5,195 nucleotides of DNA, from positions 1 to 5,195 of the forward strand of contig QIGA01000172.1 in the NCBI GenBank assembly GCA_003229915.1, written 5' to 3'. Source of the stretch: Chloroflexota bacterium (GTDB lineage: Bacteria; Chloroflexota; Dehalococcoidia; SZUA-161). Shown one piece after another: positions 1 to 5,195 of the stretch; within the stretch, counting starts at the first letter, position 1; every line of letters starts with the position of its first letter. Both the position numbers and the translations under genes were made by a program. Under the pieces are notes generated by a model. That model was given only the letters and a program-made list of their open reading frames with translations. It did not search any database and was not told where the DNA came from.

Positions 1-637
1 CATAGTGCCTCCCTCTGCCAAGCACGACCTGGGCATGGCCATGCGACAAAGAGGCGCCTGCTCTGCCACCACAATTCCACATGAAGAAGAAATACTTGGC
101 CAAAGGATCAACGGCATGCGCTTTCTGCGCCCACCTATAGCCAGTATCGATATAGTCGATCACGTGTTCCCTGCCAAATCGCAGCGGATCGGGCTCCTTG
201 AAGATTATGACTCCGTGAAAGCCTTCATACTTGGCGACATTGCTCGCGGTAATGCAGTACTCTCCCTCGACTCGCCCAAATGCATCCTCCGGCGTCGTGG
301 CAAGTGGATCATGAAAGGGGTCATCACGCACATCTTGCAACTCTAGCGCTGAGTCCTTATAACCAATGCTTGCTCTCATAGGTCGGCTCGCCCGGAGTTG
401 ATTGAACAGCGCCTCCTCCGAAGTTACCAAATTGGTGACTCTGACAAGCTTCTGCTCCAGAGTTTTATCCACCGAGCCAAAATGCTTCTCGATCCAGGGC
501 TTCATACTCTGCGGAGGCTTCAACTGCCCCTTAATTGTACCAACCTCGTAGATGCGATCAAAAAGCTCCCTTTCCGCCACAGAAAGGGAGGCAACAAGAG
601 TATCCAGACTAGCAATTCCCGCTCTGATCCTAGACAC
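1..637 (-). CDS. HIT/GalT-superfamily nucleotidyltransferase-like protein, partial (C-terminus off the window)
   Basis: This frame is open from a GTG at 637 to the window edge, giving 212 residues with no stop. Residues 187-203 carry W-N-C-G-G-R-A-G-A-S followed by H199-G-H201-A-Q203. That fits the N-x-G-x-x-x-G-x-S-x-x-H-x-H-x-Q active-site signature of the galactose-1-phosphate uridylyltransferase and Ap4A phosphorylase branch of the HIT superfamily, where the middle histidine forms the nucleotidyl intermediate. Residues 127-151 (C-I-T-A-S-N, K-Y, H141, V-I-I-F) resemble the strand preceding that motif. Residues 1-95 look helical and charged, and I do not recognise them. The GTG is chosen because AGGA lies 6 bases upstream and purH ends 8 bases before it. 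Expected chemistry is NMP transfer to or from a phosphorylated or dinucleotide substrate. The substrate is unknown, and a true GalT assignment is not supported. The family call is fairly sure; the function is open. Confidence 0.85.
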   Translation of the reverse strand, partial: MSRIRAGIASLDTLVASLSVAERELFDRIYEVGTIKGQLKPPQSMKPWIEKHFGSVDKTLEQKLVRVTNLVTSEEALFNQLRASRPMRASIGYKDSALELQDVRDDPFHDPLATTPEDAFGRVEGEYCITASNVAKYEGFHGVIIFKEPDPLRFGREHVIDYIDTGYRWAQKAHAVDPLAKYFFFMWNCGGRAGASLSHGHAQVVLGRGRHY

Positions 638-643
638 ACCGAA

Positions 644-647
644 TCCT
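644..647 (-). promoter_or_regulatory. Ribosome binding site of the HIT/GalT-like gene
   Basis: AGGA lies 6 bases before the GTG at 637 and overlaps the purH stop codon (TAG at 648-646). The arrangement supports the GTG as the real start. It also suggests translational coupling, with ribosomes finishing purH re-initiating on the next gene. Confidence 0.55.
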
Positions 648-2196
648 AATGTCTGAAATGGCGCACCCCCGTAAATACCATAGCGATATCATACTTGTTT
701 GCGGCCTCTGTCGCCTCTTCATCCCTTACAGAGCCTCCGGGCTGGATGATGGCAGTAACTCCACCTCTACCCGCCAACTCCACTCCATCAGGGAAGGGGA
801 AAAATGCGTCAGAACCAAGCACACAGCCCTGGGCACGTTCGCCTGCCTTTTCTAATGCGATTTGCACGCTTGTCACTCTGTTCGGTTGCCCTGCTCCCAT
901 GCCCAGAAGCATTGAACCCTTCGCCAGCACAATGGCATTCGACTTGATATGCTTTACGGCCTTCCACGCAAACAGCAGGTCCTCTAACTCCTTCTCGTTA
1001 GGCTCACGCCTGGTTACAGTACGCAAGCTCAAGTCGCTATCGGACAGGCGATCCCACGTCTGAACAAGCATGCCGCCACCAACACGACGATAATCCAGAG
1101 TAGGTTTGGGTTGACCCTCTTCAAAGGAACCTCCCTGTTGCGAGCCCATGAGCAGGATACGGACGTCCCGCTTTTGCTTAAGCAATTCCAGCGCCTTCTC
1201 TTCATAGCCGGGAGCGATGATCACCTCGTAGAACGTCTTCGCAATCTCCTGGGCAGTGGCCAAATCCACTGGTCTATTCAGCGCAACTATCCCACCAAAG
1301 GCAGAAACAGTATCACCTGAAAAGGCACGTCTGTAGGCCTCGGCAAGGTCCTCACTGGACGCCAGACCGCAAGGATTAGTGTGTTTGATAACTGACACCG
1401 TTGAAGCCTCAAAATCGGTGACTGCGTTCCAGGCAGCATCGGAATCAAGGATGTTATTGAAGGAAAGCTCCTTGCCCCAGAGTTGCTTCGATGAACCTAT
1501 GCCACCACTTGAACCACCAGCCACATCCTCTACATAGAAAGCGGCCTTCTGATGCGGATTCTCGCCATATCTCAGGTCATATAGCTTCCTGAGTGCGATA
1601 GTCGTCTCGTCGGCAAATCCCTCTTCCCCCCAACGGAGATATTGTGCGATAGCAGTATCATACGCAGCAACATGCTGGAAAGCCTTCTGTGCCAGCTTTT
1701 TCCGTTCTCCCAGCTCCGCTCCACCCGCTCGAAGCTGTTCCAGAAGCGATTCGTAGTCCGCGGGATCAACAACCACCAACACATCCGGGAAGTTCTTGGC
1801 CGCAGCACGAATCATCGTAGGCCCGCCGATGTCGATATTCTCCAGCGCCTCATCCAGGCTCACTTCCGGCTTGGCCACCGTCTCTCTAAAAGGATACAGA
1901 TTGACCGCCACCAGGTCGATAAACCCTATCTGATTCCGCTCAATTTCAGCAACATGTATGGCAAGGTTGCGCTTGGCCAGAATTCCGCCATGTACCGCAG
2001 GGTGTAGCGTCTTCACACGACCACCCAGGATTTCGGGGAAACCCGTCAGGTCACTAACGCTCCGCACGGACACCACTGCCTCATCGAGCGTTTTCTTGGT
2101 ACCACCGGTGCTGAACAACTCGAAACCAAGGCCCTCGAGACCACGAGCGAAATCCACCAAACCCATTTTGTCGGACACACTCAAAATAGCACGCAT
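646..2196 (-). CDS. purH: Bifunctional AICAR formyltransferase / IMP cyclohydrolase PurH
   Basis: PurH catalyses the last two steps of IMP synthesis in the cytoplasm: formylation of AICAR with 10-formyl-THF, then ring closure to IMP. From the second in-frame ATG it has 516 residues, normal for the family. The N-terminal MGS-like cyclohydrolase domain (about 1-145) shows S-T-G-G-T (29-33), G-G-R-V-K-T-L-H-P (58-66) and I-D-I-G-G-P (121-126). The transformylase domain shows R-Y-G-E-N-P-H-Q (209-216), K-H-T-N-P-C-G (271-277) with the catalytic Lys-His pair K271/H272, S-A-F-G-G (298-302), and the usual end G-V-R-H-F-R-H. Start choice: an ATG at 2202 would abut the AGGAG with no spacer, while the ATG at 2196 sits 6 bases from it and gives the typical beginning M-R-A-I-L-S-V-S-D-K. 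It lies 55 bases after purM and 8 bases before the HIT-like gene. No defects are visible. Confidence 0.97.
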   Translation of the reverse strand: MRAILSVSDKMGLVDFARGLEGLGFELFSTGGTKKTLDEAVVSVRSVSDLTGFPEILGGRVKTLHPAVHGGILAKRNLAIHVAEIERNQIGFIDLVAVNLYPFRETVAKPEVSLDEALENIDIGGPTMIRAAAKNFPDVLVVVDPADYESLLEQLRAGGAELGERKKLAQKAFQHVAAYDTAIAQYLRWGEEGFADETTIALRKLYDLRYGENPHQKAAFYVEDVAGGSSGGIGSSKQLWGKELSFNNILDSDAAWNAVTDFEASTVSVIKHTNPCGLASSEDLAEAYRRAFSGDTVSAFGGIVALNRPVDLATAQEIAKTFYEVIIAPGYEEKALELLKQKRDVRILLMGSQQGGSFEEGQPKPTLDYRRVGGGMLVQTWDRLSDSDLSLRTVTRREPNEKELEDLLFAWKAVKHIKSNAIVLAKGSMLLGMGAGQPNRVTSVQIALEKAGERAQGCVLGSDAFFPFPDGVELAGRGGVTAIIQPGGSVRDEEATEAANKYDIAMVFTGVRHFRH

Positions 2197-2202
2197 AGTC
2201 AT

Positions 2203-2210
2203 CTCCTGCC
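2203..2210 (-). promoter_or_regulatory. Ribosome binding site of purH (decides the start)
   Basis: GGCAGGAG is followed directly by ATG-ACT-ATG. The AGGAG core has zero spacing to the first ATG (2202) and 6 bases to the second (2196). Shine-Dalgarno spacing therefore favours the second ATG and shortens the protein by two residues. Confidence 0.7.
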
Positions 2211-2251
2211 ATGTTCTTCGCTGAGGAAAAGTGCCCCTAGGCTGAGCAATT

Positions 2252-3331
2252 CTAAGAAATAACCACCCGCTGCCCTTCTCGCCCCTCCACCACCTCGCCT
2301 ATCAGACTGGCCTCGGGAACACGCCCGATGATCTCATCAACACAGCCCGGCGAGCAGATGAGGATCATACCGATCCCCATGTTAAACACATGGTACATTT
2401 CATTCTGTTCGACGCCACCACGCTCTTGAATTAGAGGAAAAATCGGCGGGATCGGCCACGCATCCGGGCGGAGCAGAGCCGTAACCTCTGAGGGAAGGAT
2501 GCGGGCTACGTTATCGATAAGTCCTCCGCCGGTGATATGTGCCATCCCCTTAATCAGCCGCTCTTCTCGTCCCTCCACCCCACACCCAGTTCCGCAAGAC
2601 AACGTTGGCTGGAGCAGTCGGTAATAGCAGCGGTGAGGCTCCAGCAACTCCTCCCCCAAAGTACGGCCAAGTTCAGGAAAGAATGTCTCCAGGGAAGTAG
2701 AGCCACGCCTATCAAGGTCGAAGACCCTGCGCACAAGGGAATACCCATTGGTGTGCAGTCCACTTGAAGGTAGACCCAGGATAGCATCACCAGCTTTAAT
2801 CGACCTATTGTCGAGGATATCCCCCTTCTCCACCACACCCACTATGAAGCCCGCCAGGTCGTAGTCACCCGGAGCGTAGAGGCCGGGCATCTCAGCGGTC
2901 TCACCGCCAATCAGAGCGCAGCCCACCTCGCTGCAGGCGCGTGCTAATCCGTTGACTACATCCTCCACCTGCTCAGGCACAAGCTTCCCCACAGCCAAAT
3001 AGTCAAGGAAGAACAATGGCTCAGCACCGCAGGTGAAAATGTCGTTCACACAATGGTTGACAAGATCGATGCCAATGGTGTCGTGTCGGTCGAGGGCAAT
3101 TGCGACCTTGACCTTGGTTCCCACCCCATCAACGCTGGAAACCAAGACCGGCTCCTCGTAGCCTGAAAGCTGAAAGAGCCCGGCAAAAGCTCCGATGTCC
3201 GTCAGGACCTCTGGACGGAATGTGGCACGTGCCATGCCCTTGATACGATCTACTGTCTTACTCGCGGCGTCTATGTCCACGCCAGAAGCCGCGTAGGTGA
3301 TTCCCCGATATCTCTTGGTTGCCCGTCCCAC
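2252..3331 (-). CDS. purM: Phosphoribosylformylglycinamidine cyclo-ligase (AIR synthetase) PurM
   Basis: PurM closes FGAM to 5-aminoimidazole ribonucleotide using ATP, step 5 of the pathway. The N-terminal half shows G-V-D-I-D-A (17-22), S-S-V-D-G-V-G-T-K-V-K (65-75), C-V-N-D-I (94-98), G-A-E-P-L-F-F-L-D-Y (102-111) and G-G-E-T-A-E-M-P-G (142-150). The C-terminal half shows G-L-P-S-S-G-L-H-T-N-G-Y-S (186-198), M-A-H-I-T-G-G-G-L (263-271) and M-G-I-G-M (318-322). This is the AIRS N- and C-domain order of a dimeric cytoplasmic enzyme. The start is GTG, preceded by GGAGGAAGAGG. At 359 residues it is slightly longer than the usual 340-350. Most of the excess appears to be a Gly/Cys-rich segment at about 245-258, just before H-I-T-G-G-G. 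It follows purF by 66 bases and precedes purH by 55, so it is an operon member. Confidence 0.97.
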   Translation of the reverse strand: MGRATKRYRGITYAASGVDIDAASKTVDRIKGMARATFRPEVLTDIGAFAGLFQLSGYEEPVLVSSVDGVGTKVKVAIALDRHDTIGIDLVNHCVNDIFTCGAEPLFFLDYLAVGKLVPEQVEDVVNGLARACSEVGCALIGGETAEMPGLYAPGDYDLAGFIVGVVEKGDILDNRSIKAGDAILGLPSSGLHTNGYSLVRRVFDLDRRGSTSLETFFPELGRTLGEELLEPHRCYYRLLQPTLSCGTGCGVEGREERLIKGMAHITGGGLIDNVARILPSEVTALLRPDAWPIPPIFPLIQERGGVEQNEMYHVFNMGIGMILICSPGCVDEIIGRVPEASLIGEVVEGREGQRVVIS

Positions 3332-3338
3332 TGAAACG

Positions 3339-3349
3339 CCTCTTCCTCC
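3339..3349 (-). promoter_or_regulatory. Ribosome binding site of purM
   Basis: GGAGGAAGAGG lies upstream of the GTG at 3331. The GAGG at 3342-3339 is 7 bases from the start and is the better spaced of two purine cores; the stronger GGAGG at 3349-3345 is 13 bases away. No better start codon lies in frame nearby, so GTG is accepted. Confidence 0.65.
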
Positions 3350-3397
3350 AAAGTTATATGCGCCGACACATATACTTGCGTTTTCTATAATATCTGC

Positions 3398-4795
3398 CTA
3401 CTCAGTATCGAGAATCGTCTCCATTGCAAGTTTGTCCATCTCAAGCTGAACGGGCAACGGATAGTCTCCGGTAAAGCAAGCAAGGCAGAAGTTCTCTCTG
3501 GGCAAACCAACCGCCTGGATCAAACCATCTACGCTGAGATAGCCCAGAGAATCGGCTCCTACGAATTCAGCGATCTCAGGAACCGTCTTTTGAGCTGCGA
3601 TGAGCTCGCTTCTGGTAGCCATGTCCACGCCGAAGAAGCAGGGGTGACGGATCGGAGGAGCACAGATTCGCAAATGCACTTCACTCGCACCTGCCCTCCG
3701 TAGTAGGTTGATTACCTGAGGTGTGGTGGTGCCGCGAACGATACTGTCGTCGACTACAACCAGCCGCTTCCCAGAGATTATCTCAGGCATAGGATTGAAC
3801 TTCAGCTTGACCCCGAGGTCGCGTAGCCGTTGTTCCGGCTCAATAAAAGTACGCCCCACATAACGGTTCTTGAGCAATCCCTCAGAGAACGGGATGCCTG
3901 AAGCAAGCGAGTAGCCGATACCCGCTGCAGTAGCAGAGTCGGGAATGCCTATGACTAGGTCGGCATCCACCGGATGCTCACAAGACAGTTGGCCTCCCAT
4001 GGCTTGGCGCGTTGGGTACAGGCGGCAACCGCCGATCACACTATCGGGACGAGCGAAATAGATAAACTCAAAAATGCAGAGCGCCCTCTTCTCCGTCTTT
4101 CCTACTTTAAAGCCATTAACCCCAGCTTCATCAATAAGAACCACCTCTCCAGGTTCGACCTCGCGAATGAGATGCGCTCCAAGGTGATCCAGAGCACACG
4201 TCTCCGATGCCAAAACCCAACCCCCGTTAAGAGACCCTAAAGACAAGGGGCGTACCCCAAAAGGATCACGAACCCCCAGCAGCTTGTCACGGGTCATAAT
4301 CACCAGGCTATAAGCACCCTGGAGCCGACCCATGGCATACCTTATCTTATCGACCAGGTCCTTCCCCGGTGAGGAAACGATAAGACAGGCTATGATCGCG
4401 GAGTCTGAGGAGGAGGAGAAGGTATAGCCCTTTTCCTCTAGTTCTCTGCGCAGATACCCAGCGTTGACGATGTTGCCATTGTGCGCCAGCGCTATCTCCT
4501 CCGACGGACTAGACACGACTACAGGCTGCACATTGAATTTGCGACTCGATCCTGTTGTGGAATACCGATTGTGCCCGATTGCGATGCTACCGCTCAATTG
4601 GTCTAACACCGTTTCATTAAACACCTGAGCTACGAGACCCATATCGGCGTGCACTCGAATTCGGCTCCCGTCGGCAGAAGCTATACCCGAACTCTCCTGC
4701 CCCCGATGCTGCAAGGCGTAGATGCCGAAAAAGGCAAGCCGAGCTACATCCTCCCCTTGAGCATAGACCCCGAAGATCCCGCAAGACTCGCGCAA
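3398..4795 (-). CDS. purF: Amidophosphoribosyltransferase PurF (Bacillus type, Fe-S containing)
   Basis: PurF transfers glutamine amide nitrogen to PRPP, giving phosphoribosylamine, the committed and feedback-inhibited first step of purine synthesis. It has 465 residues. The Ntn glutaminase domain starts M-R-E-S-C5-G-I-F-G, so removal of four residues would expose the Cys nucleophile. It also carries H-R-G-Q-E-S-S-G (30-37), G-H-N-R-Y-S-T-T-G (74-82), H-N-G-N (105-108) and D131. The phosphoribosyltransferase domain carries the PRPP loop V-V-V-D-D-S-I-V-R-G-T-T (346-357). Cysteines C240, C386, C437 and C440 (the last two as C-L-A-C) match the B. subtilis [4Fe-4S] ligand pattern, unlike the cluster-free E. 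coli enzyme. The start is TTG, with GGGAG 5 bases upstream. The frame stays open only 15 more codons upstream, to a TGA at 4843-4841, with no ATG or GTG. It is the first gene after the promoter. Confidence 0.97.
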   Translation of the reverse strand: MRESCGIFGVYAQGEDVARLAFFGIYALQHRGQESSGIASADGSRIRVHADMGLVAQVFNETVLDQLSGSIAIGHNRYSTTGSSRKFNVQPVVVSSPSEEIALAHNGNIVNAGYLRRELEEKGYTFSSSSDSAIIACLIVSSPGKDLVDKIRYAMGRLQGAYSLVIMTRDKLLGVRDPFGVRPLSLGSLNGGWVLASETCALDHLGAHLIREVEPGEVVLIDEAGVNGFKVGKTEKRALCIFEFIYFARPDSVIGGCRLYPTRQAMGGQLSCEHPVDADLVIGIPDSATAAGIGYSLASGIPFSEGLLKNRYVGRTFIEPEQRLRDLGVKLKFNPMPEIISGKRLVVVDDSIVRGTTTPQVINLLRRAGASEVHLRICAPPIRHPCFFGVDMATRSELIAAQKTVPEIAEFVGADSLGYLSVDGLIQAVGLPRENFCLACFTGDYPLPVQLEMDKLAMETILDTE

Positions 4796-4800
4796 TCTCG

Positions 4801-4807
4801 CTCCCTT
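4801..4807 (-). promoter_or_regulatory. Ribosome binding site of purF (supports a TTG start)
   Basis: AAGGGAG lies 5 bases before the TTG at 4795-4793. With no ATG or GTG between the upstream in-frame stop and the conserved cysteine, this site makes TTG the most reasonable start. Confidence 0.65.
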
Positions 4808-4831
4808 CGCCCCAAAGGTTACTTGTTCTAC

Positions 4832-4847
4832 CAGGTCTCCTCACCTG
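4832..4847 (-). promoter_or_regulatory. Small dyad over the expected purF transcription start
   Basis: Directly after the -10 box the minus strand reads CAGGT-GAGGAG-ACCTG, a perfect 5-bp inverted repeat with a 6-base centre. The expected start (about 4841-4842) falls within it. It could be a small operator, or a weak hairpin at the transcript's 5' end if transcription starts earlier. It is short enough to be chance. Confidence 0.3.
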
Positions 4848-4876
4848 ATTATATCCTCAACACATTCGAGGGTCAA
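4848..4876 (-). promoter_or_regulatory. Sigma-70-type promoter of the pur operon
   Basis: On the minus strand TTGACC (4876-4871) and a perfect TATAAT (4853-4848) are separated by exactly 17 bp. The -10 is fully consensus and the -35 matches 5 of 6. Transcription would begin near 4841, leaving a leader of about 46 bases before the purF TTG. That is too short for a purine riboswitch aptamer plus an expression platform. It is the only strong promoter I see, and it reads straight into purF, so it probably drives the whole gene series. Confidence 0.85.
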
Positions 4877-4929
4877 TCTTGCACAAGGTATCGGCCCGAT
4901 TTCGATAAACTCAGGATAGGCCAGTCGCA

Positions 4930-4947
4930 GGATCGATGAATCAATCC
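4930..4947. repeat. Imperfect 18-bp dyad upstream of the pur promoter
   Basis: The plus strand reads GGATCGAT-GA-ATCAATCC, two 8-base arms with one mismatch around a 2-base centre. It ends 54 bp upstream of the -35 box, a position where an activator or distal repressor could bind. The length and symmetry suit a helix-turn-helix dimer site, but no regulator is identified and it does not resemble an operator I can name. Confidence 0.3.
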
Positions 4948-5014
4948 TCCGATACTCCAAAGGAGAGGCTAGAGACCGCCCTAAGCTTGCCGCATTACGA
5001 TGGTCACATTACAA

Positions 5015-5053
5015 CCCCCTCTCCCTTGATGGGAGAGGGTAGGGTGAGGGTGA
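5015..5053. repeat. Dispersed-type palindromic repeat with a 9-bp hairpin
   Basis: CCCTCTCCC (5017-5025) and GGGAGAGGG (5031-5039) form a perfect 9-bp stem around a 5-base loop. The tail AGGGTGAGGGTGA follows. From general knowledge, this hairpin-plus-tail resembles short palindromic elements scattered between genes in many bacterial genomes. It lacks a T-run on either side, so it is not a classical intrinsic terminator. Copy number cannot be judged from one window. Confidence 0.65.
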
Positions 5054-5113
5054 CAGCGCACGGACAGAGTGTGGAGGATATCCGAAAACCTAACAAAAAC
5101 GGGCGTAGCCTAG

Positions 5114-5147
5114 AACAGATGCCCATAATTCCTAGCCGGGCTCTGTT
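5114..5147. repeat. Bulged inverted repeat (10-bp stem)
   Basis: AACAGA-T-GCCC (5114-5124) pairs with GGGCTCTGTT (5138-5147), giving ten base pairs with one bulged T and a 13-base loop. A competing 5-bp pairing exists between CGGGC (5137-5141) and GCCCG (5152-5156). No T-run follows on either strand. It may be a degenerate mobile palindrome or chance. Confidence 0.3.
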
Positions 5148-5164
5148 ATGTGCCCGAATCAGAC

Positions 5165-5195
5165 TCGTAGAGTGGGTGCAGCAAGGCGAAACCCG
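5165..5195. repeat. Possible second dispersed palindromic repeat, cut by the window edge
   Basis: The plus strand contains CGTAGAGTGGGTGCAG and then GCGAAACCC at the edge. This resembles, from memory, the widespread intergenic repeat of the form GTAGGGTGGGTT...GCGAAACCCA, in which GGGT and ACCC pair. Here GGGT (5174-5177) pairs with ACCC (5191-5194). The element continues past the window, so its extent is unknown. Confidence 0.4.

Larger units (their letters stand above)
4877..5195. other. Non-coding region upstream of the pur operon
   Basis: No convincing gene is present here. A few frames are open across the right part on both strands, but they run through the palindromic repeats, have no ribosome binding site, and give no recognisable protein. 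The stretch holds an imperfect dyad (4930-4947), a GC-rich hairpin repeat (5015-5053), a bulged hairpin (5114-5147) and the start of a second repeat-like palindrome at the right edge. Any neighbouring gene lies beyond the window. Confidence 0.6.

Noticed and set aside
5..346. Plus-strand open frame of 113 codons at the left end
   Set aside because: It lies antisense to the HIT/GalT-like gene, whose minus-strand frame contains a recognisable active-site motif. The plus-strand protein resembles nothing known and has no supporting start context.
398..649. Plus-strand open frame of 83 codons
   Set aside because: It is antisense to the N-terminal part of the HIT/GalT-like gene, with no recognisable features.
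4796..4841. Purine riboswitch or PurR-type leader before purF
   Set aside because: The predicted leader is only about 46 bases, too short for a known purine aptamer plus an expression platform, and I see no PurBox-like direct pattern.
4617..4844. Minus-strand frame beginning with GTG just after the -10 box
   Set aside because: It overlaps the purF start in another frame, and its protein is a shifted reading of the conserved PurF N-terminus.
4987..5015. Possible plus-strand promoter TTGCCG-17-TACAAC
   Set aside because: Both boxes are weak matches, and it would read into repeats with no gene visible downstream in the window.
5017..5039. Hairpin as an intrinsic terminator of an upstream gene
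   Set aside because: No T-run follows the stem on either strand; the flanks are G-rich one way and AACC-type the other, and no gene is seen ending next to it.
5029..5195. Plus-strand frame open from an ATG inside the hairpin repeat to the right edge
   Set aside because: Its start lies in the palindromic repeat, it has no ribosome binding site, and the translation is unrecognisable. Such frames are common false calls in repeats.

Overview
The window carries most of a purine-biosynthesis operon, all on the minus strand, with its promoter region at the right-hand end. In transcription order (right to left) the genes are purF (amidophosphoribosyltransferase), purM (AIR synthetase), purH (bifunctional AICAR transformylase/IMP cyclohydrolase), and a fourth gene that runs off the left edge. 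The fourth gene encodes a HIT/GalT-superfamily protein with an intact H-x-H-x-Q motif. It starts with GTG 8 bases after the purH stop, so it is almost certainly cotranscribed with the pur genes. The pur spacers are short (66 and 55 bases) and I see no terminator in them.

Layout from left to right: 1-637, HIT/GalT-like gene, C-terminus missing; 646-2196, purH; 2252-3331, purM with a GTG start; 3398-4795, purF with a TTG start. At 4848-4876 lies a near-consensus housekeeping promoter (TTGACC, 17-bp spacer, TATAAT) pointing into purF, followed by a small dyad over the expected transcription start. From 4877 to 5195 there is no convincing gene. That stretch holds an imperfect 18-bp dyad, a perfect 9-bp hairpin in a purine/pyrimidine-biased stretch of the kind dispersed in many bacterial genomes, a bulged hairpin, and at the right edge what looks like the start of a second dispersed palindromic repeat.

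Together the three pur products cover step 1 (PurF, PRPP to phosphoribosylamine), step 5 (PurM, FGAM to AIR) and the last two steps (PurH, AICAR to IMP). purN, purL, purD, purE, purK, purC and purB are not in the window. PurF is the Bacillus type, with a cysteine nucleophile after a four-residue propeptide and four cysteines placed to bind a [4Fe-4S] cluster.

The organism is a bacterium of moderate GC. The sequence style (PurF N-terminus, non-ATG starts, dispersed palindromes) is compatible with Chloroflexota, perhaps Dehalococcoidia, but that is an impression and not a demonstrated placement. Most of the window is ordinary core metabolism. The most interesting items are the HIT/GalT-like gene at the end of the pur operon and a Gly/Cys-rich insertion in PurM.
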